Positions 56,660-64,000 of a stretch of 64,000 nucleotides of DNA are shown in pieces. The notes under the pieces were generated by a model. It was not told the origin of the DNA. It did no database searches and saw nothing but the letters and a program-made list of their open reading frames with translations. Made by a program: the position numbers and the translations under genes. The stretch covers positions 248,001 through 312,000 of the forward strand of contig NZ_CANMNK010000002.1 of the NCBI RefSeq assembly GCF_947499265.1. The letters run 5' to 3'. Each line of letters starts with the position of its first letter. The stretch's first letter is position 1. The DNA comes from an uncultured Roseobacter sp. GTDB taxonomy: Bacteria; Pseudomonadota; Alphaproteobacteria; Rhodobacterales; Rhodobacteraceae.

Positions 56660-57145
56660 TCAGTTGCTTGTGGGCAGGTCGCGCCAATGAATTTCGAATG
56701 TGCCCTCGCGCTGGTCGGGCAAGGACGCACGCCGCATCATCCGACCCTCTGCCACGAAATTATTGTTGATGCGCACAACGATCAGACACCAGAACGGTTT
56801 TGCCAAATCCACGGTCACGATGTTCAACGGATTGTTCGGCGCAAGCGTGATGATCTGCGCCGGTTCATTGTCCGCGTTGCACATCAATCTGCTTTCAGAT
56901 GGCAGATCAAAGGCAAGCGCGGCATGGACCTTTGCAATGTCTTCATAGATGGGCAGGTGATCCCCTGTGAGCGTGAAATAGGCTCGGGCACATTGCAACA
57001 TACGCATGTGCAGCGTGTGCAGGCGCGCGCGCGGGTCTTCGGACGGTGCGGCACAGGGAGGATTGGCGGGCAGCTGCGCGTTGCGGTGCCAGTCGATCCA
57101 GTCGCCTGTATCCCAATGGGTTGCGTCGGTGGGTATCTCGCCCAT
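56660..57145 (-). CDS. Uncharacterised protein upstream of gatB
   Basis: 161 residues, soluble, with no signal peptide and no family I recognise. The N-terminal third is rich in tryptophan and histidine (THWDTGDWIDWHRN). The middle has a helical ARAYFTLTGDHLPIYEDIAKVHAAL, and the C-terminus is beta-rich. AAGGA lies 7 bases before the start. It follows the next uncharacterised gene by 20 bases and precedes gatB by 83 bases, so the three may be one transcript. Confidence 0.7.
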   Translation of the reverse strand: MGEIPTDATHWDTGDWIDWHRNAQLPANPPCAAPSEDPRARLHTLHMRMLQCARAYFTLTGDHLPIYEDIAKVHAALAFDLPSESRLMCNADNEPAQIITLAPNNPLNIVTVDLAKPFWCLIVVRINNNFVAEGRMMRRASLPDQREGTFEIHWRDLPTSN

Positions 57146-57165
57146 GATGCGTCCTTTCTTCTCGT

Positions 57166-58305
57166 CTAGCTCGGTTCTGCCACGGGACCATCCGCGGTGA
57201 AAATGATGCGATGCCCGGAGGCGATTTCGCGTTTGAAGAGATCCGCAATGATGCGCAGCGCTTCTTTCTGTCCGGCCAGGGCAAAACCCCGGGCGGATTT
57301 TACGGTGAGGTTGTTGTCAAAACCAACTGCCGCATGCGCCCAGATCATTGGGTGCAATTCGGTCATATGGTTGCGGACAATCCCGCCCGCGCAGGCGGCG
57401 ATGCGGGCGCGGGTCTGGTCGGCCGTGTCACACCCGGTCAAATTGCCGCCGATGGTATGGGCGCAATAGGCCGCGAGCAGATTGACCATATGCTGGTTCG
57501 GGGTGCGGGCGAGGATGTCGTGCAGACCTTCGACAAAGAATTCCAGATCGAGGTTGGCGCAGGCGACGTCGTCGCCGGACAGCGCGTCGAACATCACCCA
57601 GGTATAGGCGCCAGCGCCCCAAACGTCCTGCGTCCGGGCCGCTGTTCTGCGGGCTTCGAGCTCAAGCTTTTGATAGCTGCCGAACCAGCGTGGTGACAGG
57701 AAGTTGCCCATGGCGCGCATCGGGCCGGGATTGCCCGGGGCCAGATCGATGAGCGCCTCGTAGTCGGCGGCGAGCCGGTCGCTTTGGTCGTATCCCACGC
57801 CGTGCAACGCGCATTTCGCCGCCGCCAATGTGGGGGATTGCGTTTCAGCCACGGAAAACCGGGCAAGGATATCGCGGGCACGGTCAAAATGCGCCTCAAA
57901 GGCGTCCCGGTTGCGCCGCGGCACCTGACTGTCCCAACCGGTGCCGCGCCAGGCCCAGGCGATGTCCATATGCGCATGGGCCACCACCGTGGACAGGAGC
58001 ATATCATTGCCCGCTTCCGCCAGCACTTCCTCGAGCGCTTCGATCCCGCGCAGCATGGGTGCGCCGCGGGCCGGACGCCCGTCAAAAAGCGCATGTTCTA
58101 CGGCCAGCACCACGTCGGAGCGCGCGCCATAGCTCAGCAAATCGGCTACTGGCATGGCGCTCGGGGTCGCACGCCGGGCATCTTCGGCCAGCCGGATATC
58201 CTCGACCAATTCGGTCCAGCGGTCCTGACGCGCCAGGAACTGTCCACGCATCTGATGCGTGTCGCGCGCAGTTTCTTCCGCGGTAGGATTGGGGCAGGCG
58301 ATCAT
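57166..58305 (-). CDS. Uncharacterised protein, possibly helical-repeat
   Basis: 379 residues, soluble and rich in alanine and helix-forming segments. Spaced tryptophan/aromatic residues (AWAWRGTGW, WGAGAYTWVMFDAL) and repeated ALxxxxLA patterns suggest a TPR-like repeat fold. No catalytic motif is evident. The start at 58305 has AAGGAG 5 bases upstream; an open frame to 58440 adds a basic, non-conserved stretch and is not used. Confidence 0.7.
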   Translation of the reverse strand: MIACPNPTAEETARDTHQMRGQFLARQDRWTELVEDIRLAEDARRATPSAMPVADLLSYGARSDVVLAVEHALFDGRPARGAPMLRGIEALEEVLAEAGNDMLLSTVVAHAHMDIAWAWRGTGWDSQVPRRNRDAFEAHFDRARDILARFSVAETQSPTLAAAKCALHGVGYDQSDRLAADYEALIDLAPGNPGPMRAMGNFLSPRWFGSYQKLELEARRTAARTQDVWGAGAYTWVMFDALSGDDVACANLDLEFFVEGLHDILARTPNQHMVNLLAAYCAHTIGGNLTGCDTADQTRARIAACAGGIVRNHMTELHPMIWAHAAVGFDNNLTVKSARGFALAGQKEALRIIADLFKREIASGHRIIFTADGPVAEPS

Positions 58306-58682
58306 CAGCGCTCCTTCAGGGCGTACACTTGGCGGGTGCGCGGCGTGAGGGGAGGTCTCATCGGAGAATTTTGCCGCCCTACGGACGCTCCGGCGAAACG
58401 GCGCCAACGAACCTTTGGCAACACGGTACAGCAGTGACATTTACAAATTCCAACTTCGGTAACAGATTTAAACATTGCGGTTCTTTTGGGCTGAATAAAG
58501 GCGGTCGCGCGGAGATATCGCGTTGATTGGAAGCGGTGAAGGAGACAATTGTTCGCAGTTGTTCAGAAACCGACAACGATCTTTTAAGGCGCCTTTGGGG
58601 CGTGCGCGGGTTTTGGTCGGTCTGCGCCCGGGTGGACACAAGAGGCTTGAAAAGACAAAAGTTTTTGGCGCATAGATGCGGG
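58306..58682. other. Divergent promoter region
   Basis: 377 bases between two divergently transcribed genes. Open frames enter it from both sides but lack ribosome sites. No strong hairpin or RNA gene was recognised. It presumably carries the promoters of both neighbours. Confidence 0.4.
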
Positions 58683-59330
58683 ATGAAAGCCCTCATGCGC
58701 CTTGTGATATGTGTGATTTGCCTGCCTTTGAGCGTGGCCGCAAAAGATCCCGACCCCGGTGACCAATCCGCGCCGCTGCCGCAGATGCGGTGGAGCCATA
58801 TGCCCAATCAGCACCTGTGGAACGAAGCCGCCCTGGCGGCCCTGCGCGCGCACGGGCAACCGCTGACATCCATGGTACCTGCCGATATTGCGCAGTGGTG
58901 CCCCTATTATGAGGCGGCGGATCAGACCGGGCGGCAGGCCTTTTGGGTCGGGTTCATGTCGGCGCTGGCGAAACACGAGAGCACATACAAGCCGCGCGCG
59001 GTGGGCGGCGGCGGCAAATGGTTCGGTCTGCTCCAGATCGCGCCCGCCACGGCGCGGGGCTATGAATGCCGTGCAGGATCCGGCGAGGCGTTGAAGAACG
59101 GCGGTGACAACCTGAGCTGTGCGATCCGGATCATGGCGGTGACCGTGCCGCGCGATGGCGTGATCTTTGCCCGGGAGCCCCGCTGGAGCGGCGTTGCAGC
59201 CGATTGGGGCCCGATGCGCAGCCCAACCAAGCGGCGCGACATCGCGGGCTGGTTGCAGCAACAACCCTATTGTCAGGCTCCCGTGGAACCGGTGCGACAA
59301 CGCCGGCGGTATTCATCCGAGGAACGCTAG
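58683..59330 (+). CDS. Lytic transglycosylase SLT-domain protein (secreted)
   Basis: 215 residues with a signal peptide (about 1-22, MKALMRLVICVICLPL then AAKD). A goose-lysozyme/SLT-like core follows, with the catalytic glutamate in AKHESTYKPRA and the family's GLLQIAPATARGY block. It should cleave glycan strands of peptidoglycan in the periplasm. The tail is basic (RQRRR). A nearby ATG at 58695 is a possible start; an open frame back to 58527 would bury the signal peptide. Confidence 0.85.
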   Translation: MKALMRLVICVICLPLSVAAKDPDPGDQSAPLPQMRWSHMPNQHLWNEAALAALRAHGQPLTSMVPADIAQWCPYYEAADQTGRQAFWVGFMSALAKHESTYKPRAVGGGGKWFGLLQIAPATARGYECRAGSGEALKNGGDNLSCAIRIMAVTVPRDGVIFAREPRWSGVAADWGPMRSPTKRRDIAGWLQQQPYCQAPVEPVRQRRRYSSEER

Positions 59331-59341
59331 GCGACCCGGCA

Positions 59342-59809
59342 TCAGCCGATCAGCGAGAAGTGATGCCGTTCGGTGCGGATGCCGATGGCGTGCAGTGCGT
59401 CTTCCAGCGCCTGATGCGGCGGGGTGGCTTCATAGGGCAGCCTGATCTTGCGCCCGGTTTCCAAGACCGCCGTCGCGCGCACGGAGAAGTCCAACCTCGT
59501 ATCAAGCCGCATGTGGTCGACTTCAGACCAGGGCAGCATGCCCGTGCGGTTGCCGCTGAACCAGCTGATCTGCTGGTCGTCAAATGTGAGACCCGCGCCC
59601 GGGTTGGCGTAAAGATCCCAGAGCGCGGGCAGGGTAAAAAGGGCGATGATGCCCATCAGCCAGGGCGCGGCATCCACCCAGATGATGGCCAGCAAGAGCA
59701 CCGCCCAGACGGCAAGAACCGCCCAGAGCGTCGCCCGGTTGCGCCCGTCACGCCGGAAGCTGAAGGGCTCATCGGCCACCGGTGACGTCCAGCGTCGATC
59801 CGGTGACAT
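59342..59809 (-). CDS. Membrane protein with PH-like C-terminal domain, unknown function
   Basis: About 155 residues: two adjacent hydrophobic helices (about 27-65) and a soluble part with LTFDDQQISWFSGNRTG and LPWSEVDHMRL, a pattern seen in bacterial PH-like membrane proteins. The exact start is uncertain: ATG 59809 overlaps the SDR gene by 41 bases, and an in-frame GTG at 59779 overlaps it by 11. No enzyme motif is visible. Confidence 0.65.
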   Translation of the reverse strand: MSPDRRWTSPVADEPFSFRRDGRNRATLWAVLAVWAVLLLAIIWVDAAPWLMGIIALFTLPALWDLYANPGAGLTFDDQQISWFSGNRTGMLPWSEVDHMRLDTRLDFSVRATAVLETGRKIRLPYEATPPHQALEDALHAIGIRTERHHFSLIG

Positions 59810-60509
59810 AGCTCGCATCATCCGACAGCAGCCAGACCACCGCCTGCGCCACTTCTTCGGCGGAGCCTTTGCGTTTCATCGGCACCATATGCGCGAGCTT
59901 GTCGGCGCGGCCCGGCTCCCCGCCCTTGGCGTGCAATTCGGTTTCAATCAGGCCGGGGCGCACGGCCATGACGCGGATGTTATCCGCTGCAACCTCGTCT
60001 GATAAGCCTTTGGTAAAGCAATCAATTGCTGCTTTGGAGGCTGCGTAGTCCACATATTGATTGCCAGATCCCAACCGCGCCGCCGCCGAGGAGATATTGA
60101 CGATCACCCCGCCTGCGCCGCGGGTCTGCATGCGGATCACCGCCTCTTTTGCCACCAGAATGGCGCCGATCACATTGATATCAAACATGCGGCGTAATCT
60201 TGCGTGGTCGATATCGGTCACTTTCGCGGTCTGATCGACCACGCCGGCGTTGTTGATCAGCGCATCGAGGCGGCCAAAACTCTCATCTAATTTTGCGTAG
60301 ATGTCGGCAATCGCCTGCGGATCGGACACGTCACCCGGGCAGAGAATGACCTTGGCCCCGGCCTTCCGGCAGGCGGCAGCGACCGTTTCGGCACCCGCCG
60401 TATCCGTCCGGAAGTTCAGCGCCAGATCAAAGCCCTGGGCCGCGGAGATGCGGGCGCAGGCGGCGCCAATGCCAGCGGAACCGCCGGTGATTAAGAGTAC
60501 GGGTCTCAT
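59769..60509 (-). CDS. Short-chain dehydrogenase/reductase
   Basis: 246 residues with the classical SDR layout: the cofactor loop TGGSAGIG near 8-15, NNAGV near 88, the catalytic serine in NISSAAARLG, the YVDYAASKAA active site with Tyr and Lys, and a C-terminal DVTGGR. The residues after the second strand (NFRTD) favour NADP(H). Substrate unknown; FabG-like 3-oxoacyl reductases and sugar dehydrogenases share this pattern. The start overlaps the pepN stop (ATGA). Confidence 0.9.
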   Translation of the reverse strand: MRPVLLITGGSAGIGAACARISAAQGFDLALNFRTDTAGAETVAAACRKAGAKVILCPGDVSDPQAIADIYAKLDESFGRLDALINNAGVVDQTAKVTDIDHARLRRMFDINVIGAILVAKEAVIRMQTRGAGGVIVNISSAAARLGSGNQYVDYAASKAAIDCFTKGLSDEVAADNIRVMAVRPGLIETELHAKGGEPGRADKLAHMVPMKRKGSAEEVAQAVVWLLSDDASYVTGSTLDVTGGR

Positions 60510-63061
60510 GATGTAGTTCCTCGGATACGGGTCAGCATTTCGGTGGTGTCTGGGGAGAGGTCGGGCGTGCCCAATATCCGGTCCAGCTGGGCGGCGATCA
60601 GGCCCTGACGGTTCGCATCATAGCGCCGCCAGGTCTGGAAGGCGGAGCACATGCGTGCCGTGGTCTGCGGGTTGACCGGATCCAGTTTGATCAGCCAGTC
60701 GGCCAGCAATTGATAACCGGCACCATCGGCTTTGTGGAACCCGGCGTGATGCGACGCCAGCGGGCCCAGCACCGCGCGGAACCGGTTGGGGTTCTTCCAG
60801 TTGAAATCCGGATGCTCGGTCAGCCTTGCGGCGGTGGCGGCGACCTGATCCGGTCGGGCCTGCATGACCTGCAGCGCGAACCACTTGTCCATGACCAGGC
60901 GATCATTCTGCCATTGCTTGGCGAAAGATTTCAACGCGTCCTCCCCGGCGCTTTCCCGCAGCAGCACGGCCAATCCGGCCAATTGCTGTGTCATGTTGTC
61001 GGCGGCATCATATTGTGTCTGCGCCCGCGTCGGCCCGTCGCGCAGACACAGCAGCCGAAGCGTCGCATTGGCAAGGCTGCGTCTGCCAGCCTGATCGGCG
61101 TTGGGCTGATAGGGTTCCGTGACCTGATGCTGGTCAAAGAGCCGGTCGAGCAGATCGCCGAAATGCGCCGCCTGCGCCTGCGCCATTTTTTCGGTCGCGG
61201 CCCAGATCGCATCCGGATCGGGCGTGTCGCCCTCATTGTGCAGCGTCGTCGCCAGATCGGATTGCCCGGGCAGGTTCAGTATCAGCGCGCGGTAGGCCGG
61301 ATCAAGGCTGTCGTCCGCCAGCACCGCCTGCAGCCCGTCAAGATACCCGGTATCCGGCTTCGCATCCTCGCGGATCATCGCCAGAAGGCTGGCGCGGGCG
61401 AGGCTGCGCCCGGCCTCCCACCGGTTGAAGGGATCGGTGTCATGGGCGAGCAGGAAGGTGGTATGTTCCTGTGACAAGTCCCGTTCCAGCACCACAGGGG
61501 CGGAAAACCCGCGCAGGACGGAGGGGATCGGACGCTCTGGCAAACCTTCGAAGGTGAAAGACTGCGAGGCCTCGGTCAGTTCGAGGATCTGGCTTGGCAC
61601 CAGTTCCTCGCCTGACGGCGAAAACAGCGCCGTGGCGATTGGGATCACCTGCGGTTGTGGGTCCGGGGTCGGCGTCGACGGCTTCAGATTTTGTGTGAAG
61701 GTCAGGATGTAACTGCCTGCATACCAAGCATCTTTCACGGTCACCGTTGGCGTGCCCGCCTGTGAATACCAGCGCTTGAACTGGCTGAGATCGCGCCCCG
61801 TGGCATCCTCAAACACCTTGAGCCAGTCTTCGATTGTGCAGGCCTGCCCGTCGTGCCGTTCGAAATAGAGGTCCAGCGCCTTGCTGTAAGCCTCCGCCCC
61901 GACCAGACGGCGCAGCATGCCGATGACCTCCGCGCCTTTTTCATAGACGGTGGCGGTGTAGAAGTTGTTGATTTCTTGAAAGCTTTCGGGCCGTACCGGG
62001 TGGGCGAGCGGGCCTTGATCTTCGGGAAACTGTCGCGCGCGCAGATCGATGACATCGGCAATGCGTTTGACGGGGGCCGAGCGCATGTCGGAGGTGAACT
62101 GGCTGTCACGGAAAACCGTCAGACCCTCCTTCAGACACAGCTGGAACCAGTCGCGGCAGGTGATGCGGTTGCCCGTCCAGTTGTGGAAGTATTCATGTGC
62201 AATGATGGCCTCGATGCGTTCGAAATTGCCATCTGTCGAGGTTTCGGGCGAGCCCAACACAGCCGAGGAATTGAAAACATTCAGTCCCTTGTTTTCCATG
62301 GCCCCCATGTTGAAATCATCCACGGCGACGATGTTGAAGATGTCGAGGTCATATTCACGCCCATAAACCTCCTCATCCCATTTCATCGAATCCTTCAGCG
62401 CCTGCATGCCAAAAGCGCATTTGTCCTCATCGCCCGGACGGACATAGAGGTTCAGATCAACCTTGCGCCCTGATTTTGTCGTGAATTCTCCGGGGTGGGC
62501 AACCAATTCACCTGCGACCAGCGCAAACAGATAGGCCGGTTTGGGCCAGGGGTCATGCCATTCTGCCGCCCCCTCCGAGGCCGAAACCGGGTTGCCATTG
62601 GAGAGCAGCACCGCGTGCGGACCATTGATGCGCACGGTGAAAACGCTCATCACATCCGGACGGTCGGGGTAGTAGGTGATTTTGCGAAACCCTTCGGCCT
62701 CGCATTGGGTGCAATACATGCCGTTTGACATATAGAGCCCCTCAAGCGCGGTGTTGCCCGCCGGATCGATCTCAACCTCAGCTTCCCAGATGAAGGATGC
62801 CGCGGGCACATCGCAGGTCAGACCTGCCGCCGTTAGGGTTGGTGAGACGGGGGCACCGTCGATATGCGCGGAGATTAGCTTAAGATTTTCGCCATGCAGA
62901 AAGAGCGTCGGGTCGGTACCGGGTTTCGGCACGAAAGCGATGCGGCTTTTGACCCGCGTGGCTGTCGGGTGCAGATCGAAGGTTAGCTCAACCGAGCTGA
63001 CATCATACCCGAAAGGTTTGTAATCGCTCAGATAAATGGTTTGAGGGGTGGCGTCGCGCAT
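60506..63061 (-). CDS. pepN: Aminopeptidase N (M1 metallopeptidase)
   Basis: A zinc aminopeptidase for peptide turnover in the cytoplasm. 851 residues, matching the E. coli-type PepN. The substrate loop GAMENKGLN is near 252, and the zinc site HEYFHNW has the downstream glutamate in CLKEGLTVFRD. A C-terminal helical domain of about 400 residues follows. ATG 63061 has AGGTG just upstream; a GTG at 63067 is an alternative. Confidence 0.97.
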   Translation of the reverse strand: MRDATPQTIYLSDYKPFGYDVSSVELTFDLHPTATRVKSRIAFVPKPGTDPTLFLHGENLKLISAHIDGAPVSPTLTAAGLTCDVPAASFIWEAEVEIDPAGNTALEGLYMSNGMYCTQCEAEGFRKITYYPDRPDVMSVFTVRINGPHAVLLSNGNPVSASEGAAEWHDPWPKPAYLFALVAGELVAHPGEFTTKSGRKVDLNLYVRPGDEDKCAFGMQALKDSMKWDEEVYGREYDLDIFNIVAVDDFNMGAMENKGLNVFNSSAVLGSPETSTDGNFERIEAIIAHEYFHNWTGNRITCRDWFQLCLKEGLTVFRDSQFTSDMRSAPVKRIADVIDLRARQFPEDQGPLAHPVRPESFQEINNFYTATVYEKGAEVIGMLRRLVGAEAYSKALDLYFERHDGQACTIEDWLKVFEDATGRDLSQFKRWYSQAGTPTVTVKDAWYAGSYILTFTQNLKPSTPTPDPQPQVIPIATALFSPSGEELVPSQILELTEASQSFTFEGLPERPIPSVLRGFSAPVVLERDLSQEHTTFLLAHDTDPFNRWEAGRSLARASLLAMIREDAKPDTGYLDGLQAVLADDSLDPAYRALILNLPGQSDLATTLHNEGDTPDPDAIWAATEKMAQAQAAHFGDLLDRLFDQHQVTEPYQPNADQAGRRSLANATLRLLCLRDGPTRAQTQYDAADNMTQQLAGLAVLLRESAGEDALKSFAKQWQNDRLVMDKWFALQVMQARPDQVAATAARLTEHPDFNWKNPNRFRAVLGPLASHHAGFHKADGAGYQLLADWLIKLDPVNPQTTARMCSAFQTWRRYDANRQGLIAAQLDRILGTPDLSPDTTEMLTRIRGTTS

Positions 63062-63164
63062 GGTCACCTACATCTTTTTTTGGAACGGATCAGACAGCGC
63101 AGACGTTAGGTGCCCAAGACACAAGCTGCAAGTCGGCTTGGCCAAGCAATTCGAAGGAGACCTC

Positions 63165-63335
63165 ATGTCAGCGCCTGACACAAACATCGCGAAACAGAAA
63201 ACCCGGCATCGGCCCGCGCTTTGGGGGCTCTGGACGGGTGTGTTGCTCGCCATCGTTGTCGGATCGATCCTGGCCTGGACGCTCAGCGCGGATGAAGCCG
63301 CCGCGTCCCTCGCGGCCCTTGAGTTGTTTGTCTAG
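63165..63335 (+). CDS. Small single-helix membrane protein
   Basis: 56 residues with a basic N-terminus (KQKTRHRP) and one membrane helix (LWGLWTGVLLAIVVGSILAW), predicted N-in. GAAGGAG lies just upstream of ATG 63165. It is followed 6 bases later by the DUF2256 gene. Unknown function. Confidence 0.65.
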   Translation: MSAPDTNIAKQKTRHRPALWGLWTGVLLAIVVGSILAWTLSADEAAASLAALELFV

Positions 63336-63341
63336 GTGGCC

Positions 63342-63506
63342 ATGCGGCGCAAAGGCGATTTGCCGACAAAGACCTGTGCCACCTGTCAGCGCCCCTTCGC
63401 ATGGCGGAAGAAATGGGCGAAAACCTGGGAGGAGGTGCGCTATTGTTCGGATAGATGCCGACGCGAGCGTCGCTCGAATGCCTCAACAGAGGCGACAAAC
63501 CAGTGA
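63342..63506 (+). CDS. DUF2256 domain-containing protein (zinc-ribbon-like)
   Basis: 54 residues matching the DUF2256 pattern throughout: [19 protein letters not shown], then [14 protein letters not shown]. The two CxxC pairs suggest a bound zinc. Function unknown; in many bacteria DUF2256 genes neighbour DASH-type photolyase/cryptochrome genes, but none is visible here. Confidence 0.85.
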   Translation: MRRKGDLPTKTCATCQRPFAWRKKWAKTWEEVRYCSDRCRRERRSNASTEATNQ

Positions 63507-63515
63507 TTGGTAAAA

Positions 63516-63526
63516 TAGTCTGACCA
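63516..63526. promoter_or_regulatory. Possible GntR/FadR-family operator before malate synthase G
   Basis: TAGTCTGACCA fits the TNGTNNNACNA pattern bound by FadR-subfamily GntR regulators and is nearly palindromic. E. coli malate synthase G belongs to the glc operon controlled by GlcC of this subfamily. A regulator gene is not in the window. Confidence 0.35.
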
Positions 63527-63602
63527 GTCTTGTTGCCTATCGGAAACAAACTTCTTACACCTTCGGTCCAAACAAAGACGCCGAAGTTGGGGAGTGTTCC
63601 GG

Positions 63603-64000
63603 ATGGCCGAGTTTCTTCAGAAAAATGATCTTCAGGTGGCGGCGGAGCTCGTGCGCTTTATCGAAGACCGCGCCTTGCCCGGAACGGATGTCGACCCGGC
63701 CAGCTTCTGGTCGGGTTTTTCGCAACTGGTGAATGATGCGGCACCTGAAAACCGTGCATTGCTGGAAAACCGTGAGGCCATTCAGGCGCAGATCGATGCC
63801 TGGCATAAGGAACGTCGCAGCGCCCCCCATGACCACGAAGCCTACTGCGCCTTCCTGCGCGAGATCGGCTATCTGGTCCCCGAAGGCGACAGTTTCGAGA
63901 TCGACACCGCCAATGTGGATGATGAGATCGCGCGCGTGCCCGGGCCGCAGCTGGTCGTGCCGATCACCAATGCGCGCTATGCGCTCAATGCAGCGAACGC
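63603..64000 (+). CDS. glcB: Malate synthase G, N-terminal part
   Basis: Condenses glyoxylate with acetyl-CoA to malate. The first 132 residues are visible before the window ends. They match the long G-type enzyme: LQVAAELVRFIEDRALPGT, FWSGFSQLVND, AYCAFLREIGYLVPEG, and PQLVVPITNARYALNAAN. GGGAG lies upstream of ATG 63603. Confidence 0.93.
   Translation, partial: MAEFLQKNDLQVAAELVRFIEDRALPGTDVDPASFWSGFSQLVNDAAPENRALLENREAIQAQIDAWHKERRSAPHDHEAYCAFLREIGYLVPEGDSFEIDTANVDDEIARVPGPQLVVPITNARYALNAAN

Noticed and set aside
1-64000. Mobile elements, prophage, CRISPR arrays or restriction systems
   Set aside because: No transposase, integrase, phage structural gene, regularly spaced repeat array or nuclease gene was recognised; the tandem repeats present are RTX codons or sRNA hairpins.

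Overview
The window reads as chromosomal DNA of an alphaproteobacterium of the order Rhodobacterales, most likely the marine roseobacter group. This rests on GC-rich coding sequence, the gene content and order of the division/cell-wall (dcw) cluster including two DUF2484 genes between murC and murB, a DUF1127 gene followed by CCUCCUCCC-loop RNAs (the CcsR arrangement of Rhodobacter), cobS/cobT, an alphaproteobacterial long FtsZ, and GANTC and CtrA-type sites. No transposase, integrase, phage gene or CRISPR array was seen.

Layout. 1-5352: right end of an exopolysaccharide locus with an Alg8-type glycosyltransferase (truncated by the window), an AlgD-type GDP-mannose dehydrogenase and a large RTX protein, i.e. 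an alginate-like polymer system. 5374-11618 (minus strand): a LuxR-type response regulator, tRNA-Gly(GCC), a VOC-family protein, pyruvate carboxylase and an FMN-dependent alpha-hydroxy-acid dehydrogenase. 11707-17500: a membrane GGDEF protein, a UvrD/PcrA helicase and an RTX protein ending in a Hint autoprocessing domain. 17703-18280 (minus): a small DUF1127 protein and downstream six hairpins, five with an intact CCTCCTCCC loop, the last doubling as a terminator. 18499-20363: Mrp-type Fe-S carrier ATPase and a membrane protein.

21103-41970 is a nearly complete dcw cluster: mraZ, rsmH, ftsL, ftsI, murE, murF, mraY, murD, (inverted BaiN-like flavoprotein), ftsW, murG, murC, two DUF2484 genes, murB, ddl, ftsQ, ftsA, ftsZ. 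Many junctions overlap by ATGA/GTGA, implying translational coupling. These genes make the lipid-linked peptidoglycan precursor and build the septal ring. A CtrA-type box precedes ddl-ftsQ-ftsA, GANTC sites cluster ahead of mraZ and occur between ftsA and ftsZ, and a strong terminator follows ftsZ. Then come lpxC, bamD and recN (envelope and repair) and a ClC channel.

47567-63061 is mostly minus-strand housekeeping: DUF427, aminopeptidase P, cobT / racemase-like / cobS (aerobic cobalamin cobalt insertion), a DnaJ-domain protein, gatB, two uncharacterised genes, an SDR and aminopeptidase N, with bolA and a lytic transglycosylase on the plus strand. The right edge holds two very small genes (a one-helix membrane protein and a DUF2256 zinc-ribbon protein) and the start of malate synthase G.

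The strongest candidate for an interesting system is the DUF1127/CCUCCUCCC RNA array at 17703-18280, which appears to have grown by duplication of a two-hairpin unit.
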